In this document: piece after piece, positions 53,289 through 63,468 of the stretch | How positions within the stretch are numbered: the first letter of the stretch is position 1 | How the letters are laid out: each line of letters opens with the position of its first letter | Source of the DNA: Cellulomonas xiejunii | Lineage (GTDB): Bacteria > Actinomycetota > Actinomycetes > Actinomycetales > Cellulomonadaceae | Assembly: GCF_024508315.1 (NCBI RefSeq) | Contig: NZ_CP101987.1 | Coordinates: forward strand, 992,001 to 1,056,000 | Length of the DNA: 64,000 bases | Direction: 5' to 3' | Translations under genes and position numbers: made by a program | Notes under the pieces: generated by a model | Told to the model about the DNA's origin: nothing | The model's database searches: none | What the model saw: the letters and a program-made list of their open reading frames with translations, nothing else

Positions 53289-56122
53289 CGTTCACCCACC
53301 CGCAGTACTTCTCCCAGCCGGTCCCGCCGCCGCACGGCCTGCTCCGCCGCGACGGCGACGACCAGTGCGAGGAGCAGGACGACCACCGCCGCCACCACCG
53401 GCCACCACGTGAGGTCGACCGTGGCGCCCTCCGGCTCGGCCGTGAGCAGCGTCAGCCCGAGGGCGTCGCCGACCAGCGCCGGCACGCCCAGCCCGATCAC
53501 GACCCCACCGACCAGCCCGCCCAGCACCAGCGGGGCGAGCTCGCCCAGCGTGGCCCAGCGCGCGGTGCGGGCGTCGAGCCCGAGCGTGCGCAGCGCCGAC
53601 AGGGTCCGCCCCCGCTCGCGTGCCGTGGCGACGACGACGAGCACCAGCGCCAGCACCGACAGGGCCGCGAGGACACCGACCGAGGCGATGAACATGGTGG
53701 TCAGCGCCGACGTCAGCGGGCCCTGCGACCACGCGGTCCACCAGCCGTCGCGCGTCGTCACGACGATGCCGGACGTGGCGGTCGGGGCGACGTCGGTGGC
53801 CGTGACCGCGGCCACCGCACCCGGGCCGGACACCCACGCGCGGTCCACCCGCGGCGCCTGCTCGGTCACGTCCGCGAGCAGTTCACGGTCGACCACCACG
53901 AGCCCGTCGTCCTGGTCGCGCGCGCCGACGTTCGCGTCGACGGGTTCACCCTTGTCGGGCGTCAGGTCCGTGGTGCCGCGCACATCGATCGTCATCGTCC
54001 CGCTGAAGCCGGACATGAGGACCTCGGTGCCCTCGATCGCGGCCCGCTCGAGCAGAGCGGCGCTCACGAGGGCGGGCACGGAGCCGTCGGGGCCGGGTTC
54101 ACCGAGCATCGCGAGCCCGTCGTCGACCGGCAGCCCCATGGACCGTCGCGCCTCGGCGAGCTCGGCCGCGTCCACGACGAGCAGCGTGGCGGTGACCCCG
54201 GTGAACTCGCCGAACGCACGGCGGGTCAGCTGGGTGCCCGTCGCGACGGCGGTCACGCCCGGGTCGGCCGCGAGCCGCCCGAGCAGGTCGCCGCCCACCT
54301 CCGTGTCGAGCAGGCCGTCGAGCCGCACGGGTGCGCCGACGAGCTGGTCGGCGGCCAGGTGCTGGCCGGACCGGATCGTGTGGACCAGGGTCCCGGACAT
54401 CACGACGAGCGCGACCGCGACCGTGACGGTGAGCAGCGGCACGACCGCCGTCGCGGCGCCGTGGGCGCGGGCGACGGCCAGCGGCGCGGCGAGCCCGCGC
54501 GAGCGCGTCACCCACCGGCCGGCGGCACGGACCACCGCGGGGGAGACCCGCACGACCACCAGGGCGGCGGCGCAGGCCAGCAGCACGGGCGCGGCCGCGA
54601 GCAGGGGGTCGACCTCGCCCGAGGCGAGCGGGACGAGCCCGCGGCCGCGGACGGAGACGACGGCGGCGACGGCGAGCAGCACCACGAGCGCCTCGGCGAC
54701 GAGGCGCCGCACCCCCCGGCGTGCGCGCTGCGCCGCACGGACGCGCCGGTCGGCGGGTACCCGGCGGCCCGTCCACGCCTGCGCGGCCTCGCGTGCCGCG
54801 AGCACGGCCGGGGCGAGAGCGGCGACGACCCCGACGGCCACGGCCAGCAGCGCGGACCCCGGCTGGTCGTACAGCCACGCGAGCACGGCGCCCGTCGCGA
54901 TCACGCCGACGCCGATCACGACCGGCACGGACTCCAGCAGCGCGCGCGTCAGGATCGAGGCGATCGACGCCCCGCGCGCCCGCTCGGCCACGAGGAAGGG
55001 ACGGCGCCGGGCGACCAGGAGGGACGCGGCGAGCACGAGGCACAGCGCCGCCGTGCTCGCGACTCCCGCGACGATCAGCGAGGCCTGGGCGCGTGCCGCG
55101 GACATGCGGGCGTCGAACGCCGCGACGACCTGCGGGAGCCCGCTGGAGAGCTGCCCGGTCCTGGCGGCGAAGGAGATGACCTCGGACGTGAGGGCGTGCA
55201 CGTCACCGAGTGATATCCCCTCGGTCCGCACGGCGGCGCGCGCCGTCCCGCCGACCTTCCCCCGGCCTGCGACCTCCACCATGTCGTGGACGGTCTCGAA
55301 GGGGACGTACGCCGCCGTGTGGAGGGCCGTCTTGGTCGTGGACGGGGAGGTGATCGGTCCGAGCAGCCCGGGCTGCCCGACCCAGACCTGGTCCTGCGCG
55401 TCGACGGGCTCGTACAGGCCGGTGATGACGACCTGGTCGAACCTGCTCTCGGTCCGCCGGTCGATCGTGTACGGCCCGTCCTCGAGCGTGATGCCGAGGA
55501 CGGCAGCCGTGGCGGTGCTCAGACCGACCTGGACCGTGTGGTGCGACGCACCGTCCGGTGCGGTCCCGTCCTCGTCGACCGCCTCGCCCTCCGCGTCCGC
55601 CGCCTCACCCTCCGCGTCCGCCGCCTCACCCTCCGCGTCCGCCGCCTCGTCCTCGGCGGGGACCGCAGGGCTGGGCGCGGTGCCCGCGACCCAGCGGACC
55701 GGCGACGGGCTGCCGGGCGTCGCGACGTGCACGAGCTCGAGGCCGAACAGGCCGGCAGGCGAGTCGGCGACGACGTGTCCCGACCTCACCGTCACGACCG
55801 TGCTCTCGGTGGCGTGGCCGAACTCCCGCTCCAGCCAGTCCGCCGCGGCGTACGCGTCGTCGACGGGACCCTCCGAGAGGTCGATCACCGGCGGTGGCAC
55901 GCCGATGAGGTCGGCGTCGGTGCCGGCCGCGCGGATGGTCTGGCGGACGGCCTCGTCCGCGGTCCGCTCGAGCAGGCGCGGCACCCCGAGCGTCAGGAAG
56001 AGGGTGACCAGCAGCAGCAGCGCGGTGCCGACGAGCAGACCGGTGTCCTGCCTCGCGCGTCGCTTCGTGACGAGCAGGGCGTCGGCGCCGGTGGCACGCA
56101 GGCGCGTCTCGAGAGTGGTCAC
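53285..56122 (-). CDS. FtsX-like ABC permease, type B (first pair)
   Basis: A 945-residue permease paralogous to 45492-48239: same opening (DALLVTKRRARQDTGLLVGTALLLLVTL), same FtsX-like ERGRTLSALRTLGLDARTARWATLGELAPLV motif and same RRRDRLGEVLRVGER ending. It differs by an acidic insert in the first external domain built from a seven-residue unit EAADAEG repeated three times, encoded by three 21-base repeats. The start is a GTG at 56122 overlapping the stop of the type A permease. Sequence similarity between the pairs points to duplication of a two-gene block. Confidence 0.86.
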   Translation of the reverse strand: MTTLETRLRATGADALLVTKRRARQDTGLLVGTALLLLVTLFLTLGVPRLLERTADEAVRQTIRAAGTDADLIGVPPPVIDLSEGPVDDAYAAADWLEREFGHATESTVVTVRSGHVVADSPAGLFGLELVHVATPGSPSPVRWVAGTAPSPAVPAEDEAADAEGEAADAEGEAADAEGEAVDEDGTAPDGASHHTVQVGLSTATAAVLGITLEDGPYTIDRRTESRFDQVVITGLYEPVDAQDQVWVGQPGLLGPITSPSTTKTALHTAAYVPFETVHDMVEVAGRGKVGGTARAAVRTEGISLGDVHALTSEVISFAARTGQLSSGLPQVVAAFDARMSAARAQASLIVAGVASTAALCLVLAASLLVARRRPFLVAERARGASIASILTRALLESVPVVIGVGVIATGAVLAWLYDQPGSALLAVAVGVVAALAPAVLAAREAAQAWTGRRVPADRRVRAAQRARRGVRRLVAEALVVLLAVAAVVSVRGRGLVPLASGEVDPLLAAAPVLLACAAALVVVRVSPAVVRAAGRWVTRSRGLAAPLAVARAHGAATAVVPLLTVTVAVALVVMSGTLVHTIRSGQHLAADQLVGAPVRLDGLLDTEVGGDLLGRLAADPGVTAVATGTQLTRRAFGEFTGVTATLLVVDAAELAEARRSMGLPVDDGLAMLGEPGPDGSVPALVSAALLERAAIEGTEVLMSGFSGTMTIDVRGTTDLTPDKGEPVDANVGARDQDDGLVVVDRELLADVTEQAPRVDRAWVSGPGAVAAVTATDVAPTATSGIVVTTRDGWWTAWSQGPLTSALTTMFIASVGVLAALSVLALVLVVVATARERGRTLSALRTLGLDARTARWATLGELAPLVLGGLVGGVVIGLGVPALVGDALGLTLLTAEPEGATVDLTWWPVVAAVVVLLLALVVAVAAEQAVRRRDRLGEVLRVGER
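55581..55643. repeat. Three tandem 21-base repeats inside a permease gene
   Basis: Units at 55581-55601, 55602-55622 and 55623-55643 are identical except for one base (GCCTCGCCC versus GCCTCACCC). Each encodes the seven-residue acidic unit EAADAEG on the minus strand. The length is a multiple of three, so copy number changes would keep the frame. Confidence 0.9.
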
Positions 56123-59100
56123 CGGTCGTCCCCCAGCCGCAGCAGCGCGCCCGACGCGCGTCGGACCAGGACCGCGGCGAGGACCGCGACGACGGCGCAC
56201 GCGGCGAGCGCCAGGCCGCCCGTGATCGCGAGCGCTGCGACGTCGTCCCAGCTCGGTACGGGTGCGGGCACCGGTGTCCGGCCGTCGGCGGACACCGTCA
56301 GGACGGGCCCGACGACCCGGGCCAGGCCGTAGCCGATCCCGAGGCCCGCGGCGGCACCGAGCGTCACCAGCAGCGTGTGCTCGCCCACGAGCCCGGCGAC
56401 GAGCGAGGGCCGCGCCGCACCGAGCGCCTGCAGCCGCGCCAGCTCCAGGCGACGCGAGCGCACGGCGGCCGTGGCGCTCGTGCCCAGCCCTACGAGGACC
56501 AGGACACCGGTCGCAGCGGTGACGAGGGACAACGCCGCGGGCACGGCAGCCCGCAGCGGGCCCGTCACCGCGGACGCGCGTTCGGTCACCCGCACGGTCG
56601 CGTTCCCGCCCGCGGCAGCCGCCACGGCCGCCGCGAGAGCCGGGGCGTCGTCGTCGGACGCCGTCAGCCACCACGCGTCGGCGAGGGTGTCGGTGCCCCC
56701 GGCCTCGACGATCGCCCGGCCGAGCGCGGTCTGGTCCACGAGCATGGCGGGCCCGCGCGGGCTCCCGGGAAGGTAGGGCACGATGCCGTCGACCTGCATC
56801 TTCACCGCGGCGTCGCCGACCCTCATCCAGAAGACGTCGACCGGGCCGCCGAGGACCGCGCTCTCGGCGAGCTCCTCGGTGATCACGGCCCGCACGAACC
56901 CCTGCGGTTCCCAGGTGTACGCGACGAGACCACCGTTGGTGCTCGTCATCCCCGTCATGTCGAACTCACCGTCGAGCAGCAGCGCGTTCGCGGGCAGACC
57001 CGCCGGGTGGGGCACCGTCGCCGCCGTGCCCGAGACCAACGAGCGAGGCGTGCCCTTGCTGGTCGTGTAGCCCTGCCAGGCGGCGCCGCTGAGGTCGACC
57101 GGCGTGCCGGCGGTCGACAGGGCCACCTGCTCCTCGGTCACCCCGGCGGCACGGTCGACCACGCGCGCGTCGTGCAGCGCGAGGCCGACGTGGCCGACCC
57201 GTTCGGCGGGTCCTGTCGCGTCGGTGGCGGCGCGCGGCGGCTCGAGGAGGGTGATCGACGCGGTGGCGGCGACGAGGCGCACCGTGCCCAGAGCCCGCGG
57301 CAGCGGCACCACGACCTCCTGCGGCACGCCCAGGTTCAGCTTGGGCACGGTCACCCAGGACCGCAGGCCCGCGTCGTCCTCGACGGCCAGCCTCAGGCTG
57401 GCGCTGCCCACCGCGGCCGGCACGGAGGCGGACGTCACGGTGGCGACGAGCCACTGGGGCTCCCCGGGGAGCGGCTCGCCGGGACTCTTCTCGATGGGCT
57501 TGCCGTTGCTCGTGAGCGACAGACGACCGACGACGTCGGGCCAGCCCGGCTGCGAGCGGCCCCGCAGCGCCTCCGGGTGGTCGGTGTCGACGGCGAGGAG
57601 CTGCGTGTCGACCAGGGCGCTGCCGCGTTCGGTCCCGAGCGACTGTCCGACGACCACCGGCCGTTGTCCGACGGGCTGCACCCGGGTGCCGGCGGGGGCG
57701 TCCGCGACGGCGGCGCGCACGTCCGCCGACGTCGTCAGGGGGTCACCGCGCTGGACGTCCACACGGGCGTCGGTGCCCACCGCGACGTCGACCTGCTCGA
57801 GCTGTGACGTGCGCCAGGTCGTCTGGAAAGCGTGCGAGAACGTGGCGGCCGCCACGGCGAGGACGATGACGAGCGTCGTGCCGGCCGCGGCGGCGGGACG
57901 GCGTGCCACCTGCCAGGCGGCGAGCGGGGCGACCAGCGAGCGGCTGCGGTCGGCGAGCGCGTCGGCGACGCGAGCGACGGGCGTGACGAGTCGCAGCGCG
58001 AGCACCGCGGCACCGAGCGCGACCAGGGCCGGCCCGGCCACGAGCACGGGGTCGAGGCGCACACCCGCCGCCGACGTCGACGCCGTCAGCGGGGCGCCGT
58101 AGTCGAGCAGCTGCCACAGCGTGACCCCGGCGAGCGCGACGAGGGCGAGGTCCGCACCCGTGCGGACGAGCCCGACGTGCGCGGACGAGCTCGACGAGCC
58201 GCTGACGTGCCACGACGGCACGACGAGGGCCACGGCCAGGACGGTCGCGACGGCGGCGCACGCGATCCACACCGAGAAGGGGACGCCGGGTGGCGTGTGG
58301 AGCCCGGCGGGGTCGAGCCCGCCGTACGCGGCGAGCCACGAGAACGCGCCGCGCGCCAGCCACGGGGCGACGGCGGCCGCGACGGCGGCCAGGAGCACGG
58401 CCTCGAGGACGGCGAGCGACCGCAGCTGGCTCGGCGAGGCGCCCCGCGCGGCGACGAGCTCACTCCCGGCGGCACGCCGCTCCCCGAGCATGCGGGCGGC
58501 GAGCAGCATGACGGTCGTCGCCAGCACGACGAGGAGCAGCCCGACCACGATCACGCCGATGCGCGTCACCGCGAGCTCACGCCATGCCGCGTCGATGGTC
58601 TCGTCGAGCGTCGTGCGCACCGCGCCGCTGACGTCGGCCTCGCCGAGCGCCTTGGCCAGGAGCACCTGCGCCGAGTCGAGTGCCTCCCGTGTCGCCGGGA
58701 CCGCGCCGCGGGGGGCGTCGTCGACCTGCGGGGTGACGTACAGCTGCGCCGTGTCGACCAGACCCTCGCCGAGCAGCGCTTCGGGCGCGACGATCATGGG
58801 TCCCCACAGGTCGGTGAGGATCTTGCCCATCTTGCCGGGCACGGGGAAGGCCCCGTCGTGCGAGGTGCCGCCCAGCCGGTCCCGCTTCCACTCCGTCGCC
58901 GTGCCGGTGATCCGGTGTGTGCCGACGACGAGCCACGTGTCCGTCGTCTCCGCGCCGGCCACGTGCACCGGCACCTGGCTGCCGACGCTCCACCCGTACC
59001 GCTGCGCGGCCACCTGCGGGACGTTGACCAGCAGCAGACCGGCGTCGTCCCGCGCCCGGTCGGGCCAGGTCCCGGACAGCAGGTCCGCCTGCTCGGGTAC

Positions 59101-59475
59101 CAGCGGGGTGCTGGCCGCGTACGCGAGCGGGTCCGCGGGCGTCCCGTCGGGGCGTGGCAGCGACCACAGGCGCCCGTGCAGCCACGCCTCGCTCTCGGCG
59201 GGCAGGTCGCCCAGGACCCCGGTCAGACTCCGCTCGGCCGCGGTGAGCGCCGCCGCGGAGTCCTTGTTGCGCACCCGGATGTTGGCCTCGAGCGTCACCG
59301 CCGAGTCGGGTGCCCGCGCGATCGCGGCGTCGAGCGCGTCATTGCTCGTGACGTCGAGGAGGAACGCGAAGGTGCCGAGCAGGGTGGTCGCGACGAACGT
59401 GACCAGGGCGACCGTCGCGACGACCGCGGCCTGGTCGCGCAGACGTCCGAGGAGGACCTGCGACCGCCACCCCAT
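56119..59475 (-). CDS. FtsX-like ABC permease, type A (first pair)
   Basis: A 1118-residue FtsX-type permease and the first gene of the operon. It opens with [33 protein letters not shown], matching the start of its paralogue at 48236-51529. FtsX-like signatures are GERRAAGSELVAARGASPSQLRSLAVLEA and, near the C-terminus, [31 protein letters not shown]. The two large external domains make up over half the protein. I chose the ATG at 59475 because it follows GAGGTGGG and matches the paralogue; a GTG at 59499 would add eight residues. A TAGCAT -10-like element lies upstream near 59530 on the minus strand. Confidence 0.86.
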   Translation of the reverse strand: MGWRSQVLLGRLRDQAAVVATVALVTFVATTLLGTFAFLLDVTSNDALDAAIARAPDSAVTLEANIRVRNKDSAAALTAAERSLTGVLGDLPAESEAWLHGRLWSLPRPDGTPADPLAYAASTPLVPEQADLLSGTWPDRARDDAGLLLVNVPQVAAQRYGWSVGSQVPVHVAGAETTDTWLVVGTHRITGTATEWKRDRLGGTSHDGAFPVPGKMGKILTDLWGPMIVAPEALLGEGLVDTAQLYVTPQVDDAPRGAVPATREALDSAQVLLAKALGEADVSGAVRTTLDETIDAAWRELAVTRIGVIVVGLLLVVLATTVMLLAARMLGERRAAGSELVAARGASPSQLRSLAVLEAVLLAAVAAAVAPWLARGAFSWLAAYGGLDPAGLHTPPGVPFSVWIACAAVATVLAVALVVPSWHVSGSSSSSAHVGLVRTGADLALVALAGVTLWQLLDYGAPLTASTSAAGVRLDPVLVAGPALVALGAAVLALRLVTPVARVADALADRSRSLVAPLAAWQVARRPAAAAGTTLVIVLAVAAATFSHAFQTTWRTSQLEQVDVAVGTDARVDVQRGDPLTTSADVRAAVADAPAGTRVQPVGQRPVVVGQSLGTERGSALVDTQLLAVDTDHPEALRGRSQPGWPDVVGRLSLTSNGKPIEKSPGEPLPGEPQWLVATVTSASVPAAVGSASLRLAVEDDAGLRSWVTVPKLNLGVPQEVVVPLPRALGTVRLVAATASITLLEPPRAATDATGPAERVGHVGLALHDARVVDRAAGVTEEQVALSTAGTPVDLSGAAWQGYTTSKGTPRSLVSGTAATVPHPAGLPANALLLDGEFDMTGMTSTNGGLVAYTWEPQGFVRAVITEELAESAVLGGPVDVFWMRVGDAAVKMQVDGIVPYLPGSPRGPAMLVDQTALGRAIVEAGGTDTLADAWWLTASDDDAPALAAAVAAAAGGNATVRVTERASAVTGPLRAAVPAALSLVTAATGVLVLVGLGTSATAAVRSRRLELARLQALGAARPSLVAGLVGEHTLLVTLGAAAGLGIGYGLARVVGPVLTVSADGRTPVPAPVPSWDDVAALAITGGLALAACAVVAVLAAVLVRRASGALLRLGDDR

Positions 59476-59625
59476 TCGGCCCACCTCTCGCAGCACCACT
59501 GACCGCCCGGTGCGGCTCGGCTGACGGCGATGCTAGGCGACACGAAGCCGCAGGTGGAGGCTGCCTCAACACCCGTTCGAGTGACACAAAAGGTTGGGTA
59601 GCAACGGGGGTGGATTCACCCTCCC

Positions 59626-59659
59626 GGGTGCGTCCGGACCGTGTGATCCGGACGCACCC
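59626..59659 (-). terminator. Hairpin terminator after fumC
   Basis: Arms GGGTGCGTCCGGA and TCCGGACGCACCC pair perfectly over 13 bases with an eight-base loop, just beyond the fumC stop at 59667 on the minus strand. Confidence 0.85.
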
Positions 59660-59666
59660 CGGCGGC

Positions 59667-61100
59667 TCACGCCTGCGGCGGGCGCGTCATCGCGAGCACG
59701 TCGAGCGCCGTGTCGAGCTGCTCGATCGTCAGCTCGCCCCGCTCGACGAAGCCCAGGTCGATGGTCGCCTGGCGGATCGTGACGCCCGCCTTCACGGCGT
59801 GCTTCGCGATCTTCGCGGCGTTCTCGTAGCCGATCGTCCGGTTGAGCGGCGTGACGATCGACGGCGAGGACTCGGCGAGCGCGCGGGCGCGCTCGACGTT
59901 GGGCGTCGTGCCTGCGACGGTGCGGTCGGCCAGCACGCGCGACGCGTTGGCCAGCAGGCGGATCGACTCGAGCACGGCCGACGCGATGACGGGGATCTGC
60001 ACGTTGAGCTCGAACGAGCCCGACGCGCCGGCCCACGCGACCGTCGCGTCGTTGCCGACGACGCGCGAGCAGACCATGAGCACGGCCTCCGGGACGACCG
60101 GGTTGACCTTGCCGGGCATGATCGACGAGCCGGGCTGCAGGTCGGGCAGCGCGATCTCGCCGAGCCCCGTGTTGGGGCCGGACCCCATCCAGCGCAGGTC
60201 GTTGCAGATCTTCGTCAGGCTCACGGCGATGGTGCGCAGCGCGCCCGACAGCTCGACGAGGCCGTCGCGCGACGACTGCGCCTCGAAGTGGTTACGCGCC
60301 TCGGTCAGCGGCAGGCCCGTGTCCTCGACGAGCAGCGCGATGACCCGCTGCGGGAACCCGGCGGGGGTGTTGATGCCCGTGCCGACGGCCGTACCGCCCA
60401 GGGGGACCTCGGCGGCGCGCGGCAGCGCCGCCTGCAGGCGCTCGACGCCGTAGCGCACCGCCGCGGCGTACCCGCCGAACTCCTGGCCGAGGGTCACCGG
60501 GGTCGCGTCCATGAGGTGGGTGCGACCGGACTTCACGACCTGCGCCCACGCGGTCGCCTTCTCCTCGAGCGCGCCCGCGAGGTGCTCGAGCGCCGGGACG
60601 AGGTCGCGGACGACGCCCGCGGTGGCGGCCACGTGCACCGACGTCGGGAAGACGTCGTTCGACGACTGCGACGCGTTCACGTGGTCGTTCGGGTGGACGG
60701 CGCGGCCCAGCAGGCGTGTGGCGAGCGTCGCGAGGACCTCGTTGGTGTTCATGTTCGAGCTGGTGCCCGAGCCGGTCTGGTAGACGTCGACGGGGAAGTC
60801 GGCGTCGTGGACGCCCGACGCGACCTCGTCCGCGGCGGTGGCGATCGCGTCGGCGACGTCCTGGGGGAGCACACCCAGCTCGGCATTCGCGCGCGCGGCC
60901 GCCTTCTTCACGCGCGCGAGCGCCTCGATGTGGCCACGCTCGAGCGTGCTCCCCGAGATCGGGAAGTTCTCGACCGCGCGCTGGGTCTGCGCGCGGTACA
61001 GCGCGTGGGCCGGCACGCGGACCTCACCCATCGTGTCGTGCTCGATGCGGTACGCGGGCTGGGCCTCGGCCGCGACGTCGGGACCGTTCGTGTCAGTCAT
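59667..61100 (-). CDS. fumC: Fumarate hydratase class II
   Basis: A 477-residue cytoplasmic class II fumarase that hydrates fumarate to L-malate in the TCA cycle. Characteristic segments are [62 protein letters not shown], the substrate loop [12 protein letters not shown] and the superfamily signature [11 protein letters not shown] near residue 325 with the catalytic serine just before the signature lysine. No iron-sulfur cluster is needed in this class. The ATG at 61100 is well placed. It diverges from the sugar-import operon and ends at a strong hairpin. Confidence 0.96.
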   Translation of the reverse strand: MTDTNGPDVAAEAQPAYRIEHDTMGEVRVPAHALYRAQTQRAVENFPISGSTLERGHIEALARVKKAAARANAELGVLPQDVADAIATAADEVASGVHDADFPVDVYQTGSGTSSNMNTNEVLATLATRLLGRAVHPNDHVNASQSSNDVFPTSVHVAATAGVVRDLVPALEHLAGALEEKATAWAQVVKSGRTHLMDATPVTLGQEFGGYAAAVRYGVERLQAALPRAAEVPLGGTAVGTGINTPAGFPQRVIALLVEDTGLPLTEARNHFEAQSSRDGLVELSGALRTIAVSLTKICNDLRWMGSGPNTGLGEIALPDLQPGSSIMPGKVNPVVPEAVLMVCSRVVGNDATVAWAGASGSFELNVQIPVIASAVLESIRLLANASRVLADRTVAGTTPNVERARALAESSPSIVTPLNRTIGYENAAKIAKHAVKAGVTIRQATIDLGFVERGELTIEQLDTALDVLAMTRPPQA

Positions 61101-61225
61101 GCGCCCATCCTTCCACCGCCGTCGCGTCGGGGCGCGCAGGCTTCCGGTGGCGGAACGTCGCAGGTCGTAGTCCTATGTGAAGCACCGAAAGACCCTTCCG
61201 ACGACGCGAGAGGTCAGGTACCCCG

Positions 61226-62509
61226 GTGCAACGACGCACAGCCCTCCTCGCCCTGGCACTGGTGGCCCCGTTGGCCGCCTGCGCGTCGGCCGAGGCCGGG
61301 CCGCCCACGCTGACGTGGTACATCAACCCCGACTCCGGCGGGCAGGCGCGCATCGCGGCCGAGTGCAGCGAGGAGTCCGACGGCGCGTACCGCCTCGACG
61401 TCGCACTCCTGCCGCGCGACGCCCCGGGCCAGCGCGAGCAGCTGGTCCGGCGGCTCGCGGCCAACGACACGTCGATCGACCTCATGAGCATCGACCCGCC
61501 GTTCGTCCCGGAGTTCTCCAACGCGGGCTTCCTGGCCGAGATCCCGGACGACGTGGCGCAGACCGTGACGCAGGACGTGGCCGAGGGGGCCGTCGCGGCG
61601 GCCACGTACGGCGACGAGCTCGTCGTCGTGCCGTTCTGGGCCAACACGCAGCTGCTCTGGTACCGCAAGTCCGTGGCCGAGGCCGCCGGCCTGGACATGT
61701 CGCAGCCGGTCACGTGGGACCAGATCATCGACGCGGCCGAGCAGCAGGACGTCACGGTCGCGGTCCAGGGCACGCGCGCCGAGTCGCTCACCGTGTGGGT
61801 CAACGCGCTGGTCGAGTCCGCCGGCGGGCACATCCTCGAGAACCCCGACGAGGAGGACCCGCAGGCCGTCACCCCGAGCCTCGACAGCGACGCGGGCCGC
61901 GCCGCTGCGCAGATCATCTCGGACCTCGCCGCCTCGGGTGTCGGGGGGCCGCAGCTCTCCAACGCCGACGAGGACATCAACGCCTCGATGTTCGAGGGGG
62001 ACTCCGCGGGCTTCATGGTCAACTGGCCGTTCGTCTGGCAGCGCGGCAACGCGGGCGTCGAGTCCGGCAGCCTCGACCAGTCGGTCGTCGACGACTACGG
62101 CTGGGCGCTGTACCCGCAGGCGGTCGAGGGGGAGCAGTCCCGCCCGCCGATCGGGGGCGTGACGCTGGGTGTCAGTGCGTTCAGCGAGAACCCCGACCTG
62201 GCGTTCGAGGCCGCACAGTGCATCGTCCAGCCCGAGAAGCAGGCGGAGTACTACGTCTCCGACGGCAACCCGCCCGGGTCCCTCGTGGCGTTCGACGACC
62301 CCGAGGTGCAGGAGGCCTTCCCGATGGCCGACCTCATCCGCGAGTCGCTGCAGAACGCCGCACCGCGACCGCAGACGCCGTTCTACAACGAGGTGTCGAC
62401 GAGCGTGCAGCGCACGTGGCACTCGCCCCGCAGCGTCTCCCCGGACTCCACCCCGGCTTCCGGCGACACGCTCATCACCGACGTCCTGCAGGGGAGGGCA
62501 CTGCTGTGA
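61226..62509 (+). CDS. lpqY: LpqY-like sugar-binding lipoprotein
   Basis: A 427-residue extracellular solute-binding lipoprotein of an ABC importer. The signal peptide ends in a lipobox LAAC with Cys19. The body closely follows the trehalose-binding LpqY type: TWYINPDSGGQARIAAEC near the start, then LLPRDAPGQREQLVRRLAA and SIDLMSIDPPFVPEFSNAGFLAEI, and later VPFWANTQLLWYRKS and MVNWPFVWQ. In mycobacteria LpqY-SugABC recycles trehalose from mycolate metabolism; a non-mycolate host would use it for environmental trehalose or related disaccharides. The GTG at 61226 opens an operon, and the stop overlaps the first permease by GTGA. Confidence 0.88.
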   Translation: MQRRTALLALALVAPLAACASAEAGPPTLTWYINPDSGGQARIAAECSEESDGAYRLDVALLPRDAPGQREQLVRRLAANDTSIDLMSIDPPFVPEFSNAGFLAEIPDDVAQTVTQDVAEGAVAAATYGDELVVVPFWANTQLLWYRKSVAEAAGLDMSQPVTWDQIIDAAEQQDVTVAVQGTRAESLTVWVNALVESAGGHILENPDEEDPQAVTPSLDSDAGRAAAQIISDLAASGVGGPQLSNADEDINASMFEGDSAGFMVNWPFVWQRGNAGVESGSLDQSVVDDYGWALYPQAVEGEQSRPPIGGVTLGVSAFSENPDLAFEAAQCIVQPEKQAEYYVSDGNPPGSLVAFDDPEVQEAFPMADLIRESLQNAAPRPQTPFYNEVSTSVQRTWHSPRSVSPDSTPASGDTLITDVLQGRALL

Positions 62510-63468
62510 GCGCCGCGACCACCACCGTCCCGGCCGCGGCTGACGCGGCCACCGGCGGTCCCCGCAAGCCGCGCCGGTCGGACCGGGCGCGCCAGGAGGC
62601 CCGGCTCGGGCTGCTGCTGTGCGCGCCCGCGATCCTCGTCCTCGTCGCCGTCGTGGGGTACCCGATCCTGCAGGCCGTCTGGGACTCGCTGTACAGCTAC
62701 AAGCTCACCAACCCCGACGCGCGGCGCTTCGTCGGCCTGGAGAACTACGCGCTGATCCTGTCCGACCCGATCTGGTGGCAGGCGCTGTGGGTGACCGTGC
62801 TCATCACGGTCGTCACCGTGGTCGTCGAGCTCGTCCTCGGGTTCGCCCTGGCGCTCGTGATGAACAACGCGCTCGGCACCCTGCGTCCCGCGCTGCGCAC
62901 GGCGATCCTCATCCCGTACGCCATCATCACGGTCGTCTCGGCGTTCGCGTTCCGGTTCATGTTCGACCTGACCAGCGGGTTCATGAACAGCTGGCTGCCG
63001 TTCGTGCCCGACGACCTGGACTGGTTCGCGTCGTTCGGCACCGCGGTCACGGTCATCTCCATCTCGGAGATCTGGAAGACGACGCCGTTCATCTCGCTGT
63101 TGCTGCTGTCGGGGCTCGCGCAGGTCCCGGGTGAGCTGCAGGAGGCGGCGAAGGTCGACGGCGCCACCTGGTGGCAGCGGATGCGTCGCGTGACGATCCC
63201 GAACATGAAGGCCGCGATCATGGTCGCGCTGCTGTTCCGGGCCCTCGACGCGTTCCGCATCTTCGACAACATCTTCATCATGACGAACGGCGCGGCCGGC
63301 ACCGAGTCGGTGTCGTTCCTGGCCTACCGGCAGACCATCCAGCGCCTGGAGATCGGCATCGGTTCGGCGGTGTCCGTGCTGCTGACCATCTGCGTCGCGC
63401 TCATCGCGCTGGTGTTCGTCAAGGGCTTCAAGGTCAACCTGGCGGCGTCGACGAGGGCGGGACGATGA
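62506..63468 (+). CDS. sugA: Sugar ABC transporter permease (SugA-like)
   Basis: A 320-residue permease of the MalF/SugA class (binding-protein-dependent transport inner membrane component). After a basic, Ala-rich N-terminus come six helices (about 35-60, 95-120, 125-150, 180-200, 235-255 and 285-310). The EAA loop is [25 protein letters not shown] near 205-230 and contacts the ATPase. It overlaps the binding-protein gene before it and the second permease gene after it by four bases each. With the LpqY-like protein it forms the start of a trehalose-type importer; the ATPase gene (sugC) is not seen inside the window. Confidence 0.93.
   Translation: MSAATTTVPAAADAATGGPRKPRRSDRARQEARLGLLLCAPAILVLVAVVGYPILQAVWDSLYSYKLTNPDARRFVGLENYALILSDPIWWQALWVTVLITVVTVVVELVLGFALALVMNNALGTLRPALRTAILIPYAIITVVSAFAFRFMFDLTSGFMNSWLPFVPDDLDWFASFGTAVTVISISEIWKTTPFISLLLLSGLAQVPGELQEAAKVDGATWWQRMRRVTIPNMKAAIMVALLFRALDAFRIFDNIFIMTNGAAGTESVSFLAYRQTIQRLEIGIGSAVSVLLTICVALIALVFVKGFKVNLAASTRAGR

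Noticed and set aside
52266..56225. A 1300-codon plus-strand open frame antisense to the ABC operon
   Set aside because: Its product is low-complexity Ser/Arg/Thr, and the opposite strand encodes ABC ATPases and permeases with all motifs and overlapping starts.
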